Assembly: GCA_963920705.1 (NCBI GenBank) | Contig: OY987234.1 | Location: 23,455,794-23,519,793, forward strand | Direction of reading: 5' to 3' | DNA length: 64,000 nucleotides | Source: Odiellus spinosus | Lineage: Eukaryota; Arthropoda; Arachnida; Opiliones; Phalangiidae | The notes under the pieces: generated by a model | What the model saw: only the letters and a program-made list of their open reading frames with translations | Database searches by the model: none | Told to the model about the DNA's origin: nothing | Shown: piece after piece, positions 1 through 15,000 of the stretch | How positions within the stretch are numbered: position 1 is the stretch's first letter | How the letters are laid out: the number at the start of each line of letters is the position of its first letter | Program-made: the position numbers and the translations under genes

Positions 1-3000
1 TCTCCACTAATCCCGCTAAGCCTGTTTTGTTTTAAATTTATTTCTAGTTTAATATTTGTTCGTCAATTTTTTCACTAGTAAGAAATCGATCAAAAAACTC
101 TCGTTGATAAAAGTTGCATTCTCCCTTTAAAGGGACTATCCGAGCCATTTTGAAAGCCCCTTTGAAGCCGAAGAAGATGATTTTAAAGGGGGGCGCGTTT
201 CGGAGCGGATAGCCCGGCCTTTAAAGGGATTATCCGCTTCGAATTTGCCTTTTTAAAATACTCTTCCCTCGGCTTCCGGTCTCGGTCGTCCGCTAAACGA
301 CTTTAAAAGAGATGGTCCCTTTAAAGCGGCAAAAACTTTACCAGTGTTTCGCGGAATGCGCGTTAAGATAAGTATTTTTTTTTTTTTTTCGTTTTGAGCC
401 AAGTTTTATTTCCAGAACAAGCAACCAACCGTCACAAATCTTTTATTATTATTATTTTTTTTTTGTTTTTACTCGCGATTTTTTCGTCGCGAAATTCGTC
501 CCTCGTCTTCGAATTCCGTCGCGAAACTCGAATATTTTTCGTTTGATTATTCGCTCTAGTTAGTTCGATCTTTTCAAGAATGAAAACCTCGTATCATTTT
601 TGTCAAACAGAGCCAAGTTCGAGTTTCGTGACGAAACTCGAATATTCTTTTTCGACGTTATTTATTTTTATTTATTATAATTATTATTATTATTATTTGA
701 TTAATATCTGTCGAACAATCAAAACCTTGGTGAGGCATTTTTTATTTATTTGCCGAATCCCATTTCTTATTTTTAATTATTTAAACGAGTATTTTTCTCG
801 GAAACTTTTTTTTTCCCCAAAATTCATTTTTCATTCGCTTTACCATTATTATTATTTTTATTATTATTATTATCATAGCACTCTGATATCAACTCTCCGA
901 TTGTTTTCTATTATTATTATTATTATTATTATTTGTTGACGGCGTTGAGAGATTATTAGGGTAGTCGACTCTTTATTATTAGTGAGAGTCTGGTTTCGAT
1001 TCGTTTGGGGGTTTTTCATTTCATTTTTTTTATTTTATTTACAAGATTTTGTTTAATGTGCCTAGTATTAAAGCTTGTTTTTGTTTCGTAAATTGTAACA
1101 CTTATTTACGGTAAACTTAATATTTGTTGGTAAAATAAAATTTTCTCTCGCTCGGATATTTATTTGAATTTTTGTTTTTCCTGGCTAAATTACGACGAAG
1201 ATTATTTATATTAAGTTTATTCGGCGAGAGCGTTAGAACCGTTCCAATTATTTTTTTCCTGTTTTTATTTTCGTATATTTCGTTATCTACATTATGGCAC
1301 AATTTTGAAATATGTTTTGTTATACGTATAATATTAGTTAACATTTAATCGAGTCCTCCTAGCGTACGTTAAAATAGATTTTTCGCTCCTCTATACGATT
1401 TAAACTTATTCTTACTTCAATTTTATTTTCTATTTCATTCCGAAACGGTTTTTTTTGTTCGCGTCATTCCAAATTATTTTAATTTACGATATTTTTAATA
1501 TATTTCAATTTCGGCACCAATTTTTTTGAATAAAAAAAGCGCTTTTAAAATTATTACTACGGGGATTTCGTTTTCGAATTATTCCAAATTTTAATTCGCG
1601 TTATTTTTTAATTCCGATTTTTCTCGTTAATTGGCGGCGAAATAATGGATTTTTTAATTATTCGACGCCCGTAGTAATAATAATAAGATTAAAAAGCGGG
1701 TTAGCGCCTTTTTAATTACAATTAAATCGGCATATTCCAATTTGGAAGATCGCGCCTCGCTCCGAGATTTATTTCGAATTAATTCGTTTATCGCTAATTA
1801 CCTAAATTGAAACGAATCCGCTTTAGATATTTAATATTAATAATTGAAATAATTAATATTAAATAATGAAAACGCGTTAGAATTAGCTTACGTTAACGCT
1901 AATTATATTCCTATTAACGTTAGCGTTTTTAGTACCATTTTATTTTTAAAGACTAGCTAAAATTAATTTTATATTTATGGATATTTAACGAGAAATAAAT
2001 CAGCGGCTCGTTTCGTTTCTCGGAAAGTAATTTTTATAATTTATACGGATTTTTCTTCCGATTCTATATTGGCACCTATTTTATTTTTCGTACATTTTTA
2101 TAATATTTTTCTCTAACGTTATTTGACGTTAGAAACGGATATATTTGTTTTCTTATTAGACACCGCGCGAAGTAATTTCTTAACTATTTTAAATGGAAGG
2201 CGCGTTAATATTAAACGGATCTAGTTAATCTTTTTAATTAACTGACGTATTAATTATTTTTAGCCTCGACTTTAGTCTAAATAAATTAAGATTTAATTAA
2301 CGCGAATCGAGCTGAAAACTTTTCCCAAACTCGTTTAAAATGTCCTTAAAATATTTCTAAAATTCGATTAATATTTAAGTTTGAAATTAAAATTTTCCCT
2401 TTCAGTTACGAGAGAGATAGAGTATGGATTTTGTAAGTGTCCCGGCTTACAAATAACGTTAAATATTCAATTTTATTTTCCCATTTTAACCAAATATTGT
2501 AATAAACGTTTAAAATTTGATTAACATTATTTTTAACAATATTATTTCGGAATAATAACGTTTTTGGCCGAAAATTTTCGAAACAACGTATTTTTTCTCT
2601 CTCTTATCTTAAAGAAGGCGTTGAGCCCGAAAAAATAGAATTCTCTTAAATATTATATTTTGTTAAAGCTTTTCGTAACATTAACTTCGTTCAGCCGAGA
2701 AGATAGATTCTTTAAACGTAATATTATTAGAATATTCGCGAATTTGGTTAAAATGGAAATCGCGAAAGCGCTCTTTGTTTTCAAAAAATATAAACAAGAT
2801 TTAAAGCGAGGCTGGCGTCAATTTCGTTCCGAGGTCCGCTCTCATTTTTAAACTTTTTTCTTAAACTATATAGAAATTGGACGCTTCTCTAAGAAACTCG
2901 AAAACTAAAAAATGCGAAAAGATTTTGAATGGGTTCGGCTAATGAGTTACGCGACTCATTCCTCGAAACAGCCTCGCTTTAAGGATATGGAAACATTTTT

Positions 3001-5921
3001 ACGCGTTAACTAAATAATTTGTTAATTTTATAACAGCGATCCTAAGTTTGATCGCCTCGTTTCGGAGCTCGTTTTCAATATCCCAAATCCTTCCCGTATC
3101 ATTCAATCGCGAGCGAAATAACGAAACCTTTTAATTATTAATTATTCTAGTATTTTTTTTCAACAACAATTGATTAAATGTAGATTTTGTTCCGTTTGTA
3201 TCTTTTACACTAACACAATTACGCCTAATAGGCGAGCGCCTATCGTTAAACGCTCGCTTTCGTCGTCGACGTATTATTTTATTGTCGTAAAATAACGTTT
3301 TAGGGAAATGGAGAAAATATATTATTTTCCGAGGGATTGAAGGTTTAATGGCGATTTTTCCCGATTTTATAATTTATCTTAATATTTGTTTTATTTCGGA
3401 GGTTTAAATTGGGTGGAAAATGGATTTTTTGCTTTTTTTTTTGTTTGAATGACGTATCAGCTCCTCCGACTTAACGTCGATCTTCCTTTTCTAAAAAACT
3501 AACACGGTTTTATTTATTTTATAATATTTAAAATGTTTTTTTTTTACGTTAATTCTACTTTACCATCGAATGAATTTACAATTTTACAATCGTTCGTTCG
3601 TGTTTTTTCGCGAATATCTTTAAGCTAACGCGTATTAGCTCGATTATTTTTAATTCCAACGCGCGAGTTTGTTGAACAAACGATGACGTTATCGTTTATT
3701 CGAAGTGAGAAATAAATATTAAATAAGAAAATGTCTCGCTACGTTATCCCTTTACGGTAAATTTAAAAATCGACGACGATAAAAACGTTATTATTAAACG
3801 TTGAAAATTAAATATTCGACATCCAAAAATTAAAACTAAAAAATTGACTTCAATATTTTCACGTTAAATCGAAATTATTTTGATTTCCTAAAACCCCTTT
3901 TTATCAACCGAAGAAATTGAAATTTAATACATTTTAATTTCTATTTATTTTCTTTCGTAATTTCGTTTTTCGAGCGGATTAGTTTCGAAAGAACGCTCGG
4001 CGTTTGTCGCTTTTCGTTACAACCACTATTTTTTACGGTTGAACGGAAGATTAAAATAAATTAATAAATCGCCGAAGGTTTAGTTTGGCGTTTTCTAAAC
4101 GGCGTATTTGATTTCGAGGGACAGGATTCTTTAATATTTGTTCGTTTGCATAAACTGTTTCCGCTTCTCGAGAAAAAACGCCCGAGTTGCCGCGTTTTAA
4201 TTCGCTTTTCGCGATCTTTCTCTAAAATCGAGTTTTTTTTTTCGCGATTTCGCGTTGGTTAACGTTTTATTTAATAGAATTTAAACCCGTTTTCCATTAC
4301 GTCTCTATTATTTGGGGAAAAGAAATATCTCATCGAAACCTAGTCGGAAAAATCTACGCTAACATTTACGTTATTTATATTAAAAACGGAAAAATATTTT
4401 AAAAATTGCCAAAAATATTATAATTGATAAATTGTAATTTTAAAATCTATATTTTCAGGATCTACGTACATTTACGTTACACTTGTTTTTCGTTGCCTCG
4501 ATTAATATTTATATATATTAACGCGTATTTTAGGAACCACCTCGAAAAAGGGCCGTTTTTATTCGCGTAATACCGATTAATCTTCGATTAATCGAAATGG
4601 AAAGAAAAAGTTCTCGATTTACTTTCGATTAAAAAATAAATCGTTTAAATCCGATCGGTTCCCCGAGGAACGAAAAAAGGGGTGCTGGGTTTCGCGAATA
4701 GGAGGGACTTGATTGGCTGATTTCTTTTCGCTATTTAAAAATTACCCGTTAAATGACGAAAAAGGAATTTAAAATTGAAAAGTACGACGAAGAAAATTGT
4801 TTGGCGCGTTCGATTATATTAATTTGAACGCTTAACGAGGGGTCGTGATTAAAGAAAATAAGCCGATTTAAAATGTTTCGTTCGTTTTTGGGTTTATCGA
4901 GGAAATTAATTCCCTTTTGACCAGTTGGCTTTATAACGTCGCGAAATACGCCATTTTAGCGTTACGTACGACCAAAAGATCTAGAAAAACTATCGACTTT
5001 TGCTAAGCCTATCTATCGGTTTTTTAAAAAGGCAAATGAAGAACTTTTTCCAGGGACGCGTTCATTTTAGGTTGAAATTTAGTCGAAAAGGGTAATTCTA
5101 GATAGAGATCTACAGTTCATTTATTACCTATAGTACTGGGGGGGTGGGCGGAATGGGGGGGGGGTCAAACTGGAGAACGCTAAAATAGCGTATTTCAAAT
5201 TAATTTTCCATTTAAAATGAATGTATATCGTTCGCGTTGAGCAGAAATTAGCGAGCGACAATAACCGAACCATTTTTTTTTTTTTTTACAATCCTTCGGA
5301 TACGTTTCGCGGTTATTATTAAAAACGCGCCGCTTTCAATTGGTTTCAATTGGTTTAAATTGGTTTAAATTGGTTTTCGGCGTTCGTAAAAAGTTGATTT
5401 TCATTTTGTTTCATTCGAATAAAACGTTTTTCTCGATTAATATTCCGGTCGGTCGGTTACGAAACTTATATAAAGAGAGCGTTTTGATTGGTTTATCGGT
5501 TTCATATTTGTTTTTTTAAAAACATCTTCCTTTCACCGCTTTAAAGACGAATTAATTAAAAGGCGTCTCGAAATATATTTCCGACGAAATAAAGCGACCG
5601 AAATGTCTTTCCTTAAAAACCGTCGAAACGCGTTTGGTTCGTTTTCGCGCAAAATGTTTTAACGTTCGGAGCGTTTATATTAAAATCTTTCGCGAAACAA
5701 AAACCAATCTTAGTTCTCCGTTGATAAACGAAGATTCGGGACGGGAATTGGATTTAATTTGGGGCTTTTTTTTCGTATTAAAGAGGGAGAACTCGAATTT
5801 TACCTAAAAATACTCGATTAATTTTAAAAGATTCAATATTGAAAATAACTCTTAATAATAATCGAAGAAAAAAAGTTGTTTTCTTGAAGTGTTTTTTGCT
5901 ATTATTGGCGTTGTTTGTTTG
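1..5921. other. AT-rich gene-free stretch
   Basis: I see no credible coding exon on either strand here. The ORFs are short, low in complexity and show no recognisable protein. The first 140 bases are a half copy of the TTAA-flanked inverted-repeat element described elsewhere, followed to about 330 by sequence rich in CCTTTAAAGGG palindromes. Trinucleotide TTA/ATT microsatellites lie around 655-700, 845-880 and 908-935. A G-rich patch with two runs of eight or more G lies at 5140-5164. The right end is presumably downstream of the SLC4A11-like gene. Confidence 0.6.
655..935. repeat. TTA/ATT trinucleotide microsatellites
   Basis: Three separate blocks of (TTA)n/(ATT)n occur at about 660-697, 845-874 and 910-935, interspersed with other AT-rich sequence. 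They produce a spurious tyrosine- and isoleucine-rich reading frame on the plus strand. Confidence 0.8.
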
Positions 5922-5927
5922 TTTATT
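5922..5927 (-). promoter_or_regulatory. Candidate polyadenylation signal of the SLC4A11-like gene
   Basis: The minus strand reads AATAAA here, about 110 bases after the stop codon at 6037-6039. A second AATAAA overlaps the stop itself (6036-6041) and is less likely to be used. Confidence 0.45.
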
Positions 5928-6036
5928 TACTTTTTGGATTAGAGAGTGACGAAGCGTGTTTGTTTTGTTTTTTTCAGGTGAATGTGTCGTTTTTTTTTTT
6001 TTCCTTTTGCGTTTTTTTGCCCTTTGTAGCGTTTGT

Positions 6037-9000
6037 TTATTGATTTTCGCCATCCAAGGCCTCCAGGTACTTTTCGTTGATGATATAAGGGACGATTGTG
6101 TGGCTGAATCGCCGTGGTTTTTTTAAAAAAGAGACGCGATAAAAGGAAGAGAAATAATTTTACACCCTTTAAATCATTCGAAACAAAACGGCGGCGGTTT
6201 GGGGGTGCGAGAGGGAAATAAAGCCATTAAAGCCATCAAAGCATACGTCCAGAGTCACATTCAACCAAACGAATAGAAATCGACCAAATTAAAAAAGGCG
6301 CGTTCAACCATTTTATTCAATTTTGGTCCATTTTGGGCGAATTACGTCGAAACTTTCCAATTTGGTTCGTGTTTGACCAAATTAGAAGATTTCTAAGGTT
6401 ATTCTACGGGAGGACGTCGCGATGACGTCACGCGGGAATGGAACGAACGGAGAACATCGAGAGTGCTACGAATTTGGGTTATTTTAGCAAGCTCATGCGT
6501 CGCTTCAATATCGTTCGAATAAAATTCACCAAAGTTTTGACAAGGATGGCATTCTACTACGTCTACCGGAGAGTCTCTCGACAAGCGGCGAAACAAATCA
6601 CTTCCAATTATACAGCGACTAAGACGCCAAAGAACTATTTAAACGACTATACCCGGTACGAAACCCAAACCAACCAACAAACTAACCGAGTTCATGCGAT
6701 AATATCAAATTAAGGCTAAAAAATAGTGTTTTTTGGTAATGGGACGATCGCGCACTCACCGAAAAGGAAGCAAGAGTAGAATGACAACCGGAAAGACCAT
6801 CTCGACGTAGGGCCAAGGAGCGAATCCGAAGAAACACATGACGGACAGTTGAGCCACTTGGACGATGGTGAACAAGTGGATTTTGCGTTGAGGACAACGA
6901 CGGATGTAGTGATTGGGAGGGTAGGCCGCCTGACAACGGGAACACCCCCCTTAATTAATCGAGCGAACCGATCAGACTGAAATAGCGGCCGTATATTTAC
7001 CTGCTCCATAAATAGAAGCGTGATTCTCTCGAACATTTGGTTGCCATTGAGCGAGGTGATGGCCATATAGAGGAACAGGCCGTAGAGCACGGGGGTCGGG
7101 ATCCAGGCCAACGGAAGAGGAAGCAAAAACACCGAGAGACCGATCAGGATATGAGACACGATTCCCGTTATACGAGTCTCGCGGACTTTTACGATTCTAC
7201 ATTCAAAACGAAAGAAAAAAAAAAATCACAAAAATAACACTTTATCATTATAGGAGTTAAACAAATATTTGACGGAACGTAAAAGGAGCCGAGGATTTAT
7301 AGTTATTAAACCCTTTTAAATAGGTTCATTTCGAGATAATTAAACGTAAATAAACCTAAACTATAGTTAAAGCGAAAACAAAAAATAATTCGAACGATTA
7401 CCCGCAAAATTATTCACTTTCGCCATTAGAAAACCCGCGTCTAGTTAATCTTACTCTAAGCCTAATTAATAGCTAATAGCGTTCGAAATTAAACGAAAGG
7501 TTGGAGGAGCGCGCTTTAATAGAGACTTCAAATTCAATTTTGAAAAGACTTTTATCGACTTCGAGGTTGAAATATCGATATTTTCAATATTTATTTGGAG
7601 ATTCGTTTCGAATAAGCGAATTAAAAACGAATTAGTCGGATTTAAGCTTCGACTTTGTTTCGACGCGTCAATTTTCATCCTTCCTTTAATTCGGTTCAAC
7701 GGGTCAAAGGTTAAGGGATTAGTTAGCAGCCCCCCCCCCCCTCTTCGCATTCAATAGGTGATTGGGATTAGTTGATATTAAAAAAAGAGATTCGCGAAGA
7801 GAAGAATGAAAATACGAGGAGTCGAAGGAAGGCGACAAAAATGTAGGTCAAACTCGGTCGCGGCGTGAATGGCCGCGAGAAGAGAACGGATCTCTCCATT
7901 CTAAAAAGAATAGAATGGGGGGGAAGGAGGAGTAGAGAGAGAGAGAGAGATGGTTTGAAAGAGAATGGAATGGGTCTTACATTTCGTAGACGTGCCCTTG
8001 ATCGACCCGTTCTTCTACGTCGGCCAAACTGCGCACGTGTAGAGGCGAGTGGGGCAAGACCCCGTGCATCCACGGAAATCCGTAGATCGAGAGGAACCCG
8101 TTGATTAGCCCGATCACCAACAAGTCCAGGTGATAAGCGGGCCCTTTCTTGAGCCTACAAAGTAACGAGTTCGTCGTTCCTAAAAATTAAGCCTAAACCA
8201 GCCGGGATCGGATAATATTCTACGAGGGTCAGTCGCCATTTTGGAAGAAAAAATAATTCTATTTGTTTTTTTGGGATAAGTTAAGCCGAATGATAGTCTG
8301 TTTTTAAGCGAAAAATACGACTAGATCTACGGGAATTAAGCTACTACGGCGAGGAAGGACGGGGAGAAAAGAATAGGAAGGCGAGAAGAAATTAGGAATG
8401 GAAAAATTGCCCATTTCGCCCCTCTGGCGACTCTCCCTTCGTAATCGATTCTCCTTGGTCGAGCGAGGGAGGGAGGGAGGTATTTAGGGTCTTACTTGTT
8501 GCACGGGTTGTTGACCATGGCGGCCGATATATTTTGGTCCATAAAAAAGAGTAGAGAGAGCGCGAAACCCATACCCATGGCGGCGATGGAAGCCGTCCAG
8601 GGCAGTTCCTCGACGGGGGCTCGGACGAAAGGGTAATTATTCGTGTACCTGAAATGATCCGTCTTTATCTCTTTAAAGACGTAAGAGCCGATAAAGCTCA
8701 GTAAGATCACAGCGACTGGTAGAGCGTAGTCAGCGAGCATCTCCCGTCTGCTCGCTTGCAAGTAAGGCCTGTACCGACACCCCACAAATACCCAACAACA
8801 AAAATTGGTTAAGAAGAAAATAGGAGGCTCTCTCTCGATAGAGAGGTGACCGCTCCGAGACTCGCGAAATATGGACGAAGAAATTCCTTAAAATATCCCG
8901 TAATATAGAAATTATAGAAGGGATTATAGAAGGAGGAGAAAATACGAGGGGTCACCCCGCGATAGATAAGAGTCACGAATCTATACTTATCTCCGAGTAT

Positions 9001-12000
9001 ACGCGAATAGCGCGTTTGGGGTGGCAAAGTTACGGAGTCCGAGTTAAATTCGTCACGGTATCGCCTAATTACCTACTGGGGTTAAAATAGCGATTGTCAC
9101 CGGGTATACTCGGAGATTTATAGGGTTGAGGGCCAGCGTACGTTTTATTAAAGTTGAAGAGGGATATGGCGAGCCAAACGGTGCCGAGCATTAATAAGAG
9201 AAAGAGCAAACTGTTCTCTCGTTTGCAAACCATCTCTTCGTAAACGGCGTCGACTCCTCCGGCGCTGCCATTGACCCCCTCCTCCGCTAATTGACCTCCT
9301 CCCGGCAGACTTAAATTGCCCGCTAACATAGCGGCGATCGAAAGCGTCGACGATTGGTCGCTTCCGCCCGCGGAAGAGGCAACGTCCCCCACCATGCTAC
9401 CCTCCACCGCCTCGCCCGTACACGCTGGCGAATAATAGTATTTGCGAAAATCTACAAACGAGTCAAACGTCAAGTCGACGTTAAAAGAGAAAGAGGGGTG
9501 GTGGTACTCGAGGACGTACTTCTGTACATGTCCTTGCCGGCGTCGACGGCGAAGGCGATACTGATAAAAAGGGCGAATATTTCCTCCGTGGATCGCGAAG
9601 ACCATTTCATGAGCTTGCTGGCGTCGAAGATGGCGTAGAGTATCAAGAACAAAGTGCTCCACAAGCCGACGCAGGCGTACATGGCGAAGAAGTTCAACTG
9701 AAAATCCTCGCAGATGCCGTGGATGACTTTAATGTAGAGACTAAGCGGCGCCGTGGTCATGACGATCACTAGAGGTTGGCCCGCTATCGTAGCGAAGATC
9801 AGACCGCCGATCGCTTGCCCTATGATGCTTTTTCGAACATCTAACCAAACACCAATCGCCCCACACACCAAACATCAATAAGCCCCCTTTTCAATCGAGT
9901 CCCCCCCCCCCCCCAAAAAGGAAATTTTTGGTCGGAACTACCTTAGTTACGACCAAAAATAAACTTTTTTGCCCAAAACAAAATCCCAATTGAAAATCGT
10001 AGAAATGGGTTTCGGGTTTTTTTGAAATAAAAATATACTATATCTAAACCGTAGGTTTTTTCCTACCTCCTAAAACACGGGCAGCGTTAACGAATCGAGT
10101 TAAATTAATTTCCAGATTAATTTCTTAATAGAATTCGTATTAGTATTAACGCTCGAAGAGAAATCTCACCAATTTTTCCGTGCGTATTGGTATCGTTGAG
10201 CACGCCGAACGCGATGGTGGGCAAGAGGCACGCGAAATACAGGAAGAAAGTGGTCGAAACGGTTTTTTGGATTGTCCTGTGGCCCTTGAAGCCGTCGATG
10301 TAATCGCTGAAATAGTGCGCTAATCTTCGCCTGGCGTCGCCGGTCAGGCCCTGAGCGAAACGACACTTTGGCTCCTAGAAATAATACACCCAACGACAAA
10401 AGTTTAACGGAGAAACCGAAGAGCTTTAAACTATCCAAAAGAGAAAGAAGCGCCAATGAAGAAGGAAAAGTTTGTCCTAATCAAGGCGACGATATCGCAA
10501 ATAGGTAAGTATAGAGGGGAGGACTCGGACGCCCGAGAGAACAAATCTCTATAGAATTTATAAAAGAGTAGTCGTCGTAGCAACGACACGAACGCCGAAA
10601 AGAAGAAGGGCTAAAGAACTATATTTTGTATAAAGCCTTAGCATCGTTTCATTCAATTTTTCATTAGCCACGGACGAATTATACCCGAGAGAGATTCACA
10701 CGAAAGAGACGCGAAAAAAAAAAAACTATTTTTCGAAGGAGGGCCAACAACCAGTGATTTCTTATATAGATCCCTTCGAGTTTAAATAGCGGCGTAATCC
10801 GAAATTACGAACAAATATTAAACTGAATTTAAAAACTTTAAAAATAGGCTTAGCTATCGATCAATAGCGACACCTTATACTGGGAGTTCGAGTGATCTCC
10901 GCGAATCCAGCTAAGCCTATTTTGATGGGAAGTTTTAAATTCATTTCTAGTTTAATATTTGTTGGTAATTTTATTTAATGGTGGATTAAGCCGGATATAC
11001 GAACAAAGATAAAAATAAATATACAATGGAAAGGGAAGAACGAAAGTATTTACCCGGAAATCCACTTGGTCGTGATTGCCCAAGCGGTTACTGGGATTGC
11101 TTTGTTCGGCGGCCAAGTCCTGGGCGTGTTTTAACAAGACGTTCTTGAATTCGGCCTCGGTGTGAACCTCCAAAAGCCTTTGGCGAAAATCCATGTCCGC
11201 GAAGATGGTGGCGAAGGTCCGTCCCGTTTCCAGGGCATTTTTAGTTCCTTTCTGTCAGACGAACAACAACGAACAACGACGATAACGACAAAATACGGTT
11301 AATAATCGCTATTCGCCAAGAAAAAGGAATTATAAACTCCATTTTCATCTTCATCGACTTATAACGATAAGACGAAGGGAAAACATCAAAAAGAAACCCG
11401 GCCCTTTCTTATTTAGAATAAAGTTTTTTTTTCATTCGCTTTGAATTGGCCCTTGTTATAATATTTCATTATCACTTTAATAACTCGTATAACTTTATAA
11501 CCTTAACTTCATTATACCTTTTTATATACATTTCATAAAAAGACGACCTTTTGTAACGCGAGACTAAAAAATAGACGGCTGGAATAATCTGAAGAAGTCG
11601 CCTTCTCATTTCAATATTGACTCCCGTATAGAGTAAACGAAGAATTATTTCGAGCGGTCGCTCGCGCGTAAGTACTTTAAGCGCGTTTTACCATTACTTT
11701 ATTCTCAAGGCGCCTTTAAACTTCGGAAGATCGCTTCCATTCGTCGCGAATAGAGCGGTTCTTGGCGCTTCATTCAAAAGGGGGGGGGGGTTTCCTAATT
11801 AGCAATTTACGAGCTAAATTCGTGGAGGCGAAAGACGACATTTGGCGGGTCTGGATTCCGAGGGACTCCAACTTCAAACAAACCCCTACGATTTAGGAAA
11901 AGAGTTTACGGAGCTTCGAGGATGGGAGGATGGGGGCGAAGGTCATCTTAAGGTACGAGCACTCTTCGAAAATCTAACGCCCGAAGCGAGAACGCGGTAG

Positions 12001-15000
12001 AAGCTTAAAACGGAAACACCAATTCCAGAATCGCCAATTACTTTCTCTTGGAACTATTTTGGCCAGAATGGCGCTTAATTTGGCTTAGAAATAGAATCTA
12101 AACGAACGACTATAATAATTGGGAATAAAAAACGAGGAAATAGAGGTTGAACATCAGGCGGAGAAGAACGCCAAGAGGAGCTTACCTCTTTACTCGGAGT
12201 TAGGACCATGATAAAGAAACGGACTTCGTGGGAAGTTCTTCCCATATTCGCCGGGTGTTTGAGTCGCGCAATGGCGACATGCCGCTTTAATAAAGAGGGC
12301 ATGCTGCACCTGCGAACGAACAAAAAAAAAAAAAAAAAAAAACGAACGACGATTTAAACGAAGAATCGAAGCCGACTTAATTGGCGAACGTTTACAAAAA
12401 CCGAAATCCAGGAAGATTTTGGGAAATATCGCGACACTAAAAAGTCCACATTCTACTTGGGGAATTACAAGCTTTTATTCAATTAATATAATATAAAATA
12501 TATTTTTTTTTATCTCGGTGCCGTTATAACTCGATTATCGCTAAAAGCGAAATGTCCTTAATACTTAAGAGATGATGAAAGAACGACCGCCACCGAAAGA
12601 GAATTTCAAATCGAGTTACTCTCCAAATATAAAGGAAATTACGCGAAAAAGCGGGACCCCCCCAAAATAAAACTCTCGACGGACATAGCCGCCCTATTCT
12701 CTCTTAACGTTACGACTTTCCGAGGCCTTCGTAATATTTTAATTACGATAATTTATTTTAATAAAACTTTAGAAACTAATTTAAACACCTGATGAACCAA
12801 GAACGTAAGAAATATTTGAAAATTCTGAAATACGCGATCGTTCGTTCCTAAAGCCGTTACATTTTTAGCTCCGAGTGTTCCTTTAAGGAAGCCCACCCCC
12901 CCCCCCCCTTCTCTACCAACTAAAATTAACCGATTAACCGAATATTCGCGGATTACGTCGTCCAAATGAAAATGAAGTTTGATAATTAGGCGATAAGCTC
13001 GCGTCAGCCGATTTTTAATTATCCGTGGCTGAGCCAAAAAGCCTCCGCTCCAAACGCAAATTTAAGTAAAGTCATAAATATACGAAGCGAATTAACAGCC
13101 GTTGAAATATTCTTAAGGCGCGACAATGACGGGAGATTTTCAATAACTCGTCTTAGATTCTTCTTAAAATAACTAACGAGCAACGCTGCCCCCCCCTCCC
13201 CGCCCGCCCCTGTTAAAAGAAAAACTAGTCTAATTATAGAATCCCTAAGAAGCGACGAGGCTACCAGCTAGGTTACGAATCTTTCTATTCCTTAATTAAA
13301 TCAAATTTATTCCCGAGAAGTTCTCTAGAAACGACCTCGATAAATATACGTAGCGGATATGATGTTAAATAAAAGGTATAATAGATTTATTAATCGGGCT
13401 TACATGGCGCAGATCCAAGACTGGTCGTAATCGAAACCACCGCCTTCGCTGATATAAGTGCCTTGAATGGTTCGGCCCAGGAGATGGACTGCCGCCAAAA
13501 AACAAACCAATCAAAAACGGACGATTAGAAAACGTCAAAAATCGACATTCTCAAAATAATAATCATAATTAAATAAAATAAATGGATTTGAAATTAAAAA
13601 TTATTATCGTATAAACAAATCGAAATGATAATAATGATAATGATAAGAGACGGGTGATTATCGCGTCAGTAGCGTCGGGTGAAAACGAATGTTTTGCCGG
13701 ATAATCTTTAAGCTTAAACGTACGGCTACTTAAACGCTTAATTCGTATTTATTTGGTTTATAAAGATTGAGAAACTAGAACTTTTCGAGCGTTACTTCGA
13801 AAAGCGTTCGCGATATTTACAATTTCCAAAAACCAAATAATATTAATATAATGGATTTTTATAAAGAAGAGTGAGCCGAAATACGAAGTCAATCTGTCGG
13901 CTAATCAATCGAGGCCGGGGTCAAAGGAAAAATACCAAATAGCTATAGGGATTCTAGGGAATTGGAATTTATCGCGGGATTGACGCCCGATTCAATTCGA
14001 TCAAACGCCAAAAAACGATAGGACATCGCGATCAAAAATGATTTCAAGTCGGAAAGATAATTCCATTTCCCACCCTAACTACGACAAATCGAAAACGGAT
14101 TCTCACTAGAAGACTTTTCAAACCCAAAGTCTGGTATAAATGACATCGAATATATTAAACAAAAAAAATTGGGGGGAGCGAAGACTTTAGAGTGACTTAA
14201 ATAAGGTAAGCGATTTAAACGAATTTCACGCAATTCGGAAAACTTAATTCCAAAATATTGCCAAGCAACAATTAAAGGGATAAAGAATGATTATTAAAAG
14301 ATTAAGACGAAAAAAATAATTAACGGCAGATGTTTTTTCGTTGACTCGAGAATCTTAGTTCTCTTATTTCGAATAACGTTAAATTAATAGAAAACTAAGG
14401 ATGATACGAAATGGACAGCCGAGAGAGAGAAAGAAAGAGAAAGAGAGAGAGTCTGGGAAAAAGATTGTCGGATGTCAATAGTCTACTTGTAACGAGTCCG
14501 CGGGGGGAAAAAAGGCGGGAAAAAAAAAAAAAAAAAGGAAAAGCTGGAAAGTTGTCGAACATCCTCCGAACGAATCGGAATTCCCCCGAGGTCACGAACC
14601 GCTCAACTTGGAAAACTAAATTTCATCCCGCCAGAGGACCAACGTCCCAAAGAGTTCTCCTTCCTATATTATTATTATTGACTAGTAATATCGAGCGATG
14701 GGGGAAAAGTTGCCAAAGCGACATCTTGGTTCGAGTAACCAGTGGAAAAGGGAGTTTTCAAAAGATTTTGTGGGAAACTATCGTCTCCGCTCGAGCTACC
14801 CCTGGGGCCAGGGGGGGCTAAAAAGGATTTAAAAGCAAAAAACAATCCAAGCAAGCCGCCCTACACAAAAAAAGGGGGGGATACTTCGCGTATCCCCTTT
14901 ATGGTAAAAAAGCATTATTTTGTTTAATTGTATTATCCCGGGAGCGAGGTTTGAGAAAATGGTCCCTCGAGGATATCGCGTTGCTAATTATTTCCTTCGC

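Noticed and set aside
580-939. 119-codon Tyr/Ile-rich ORF
   Set aside because: Created by TTA/ATT microsatellites.
9470-9662. Apparent frameshift in the SLC4A11-like gene
   Set aside because: A 68-base GT-AG intron (9519-9452) explains the change of frame and restores the family spacing.
14395-14821. Arg/Lys/Glu-rich ORF in an SLC4A11 intron
   Set aside because: Low-complexity GA-rich sequence with no homology I recognise.
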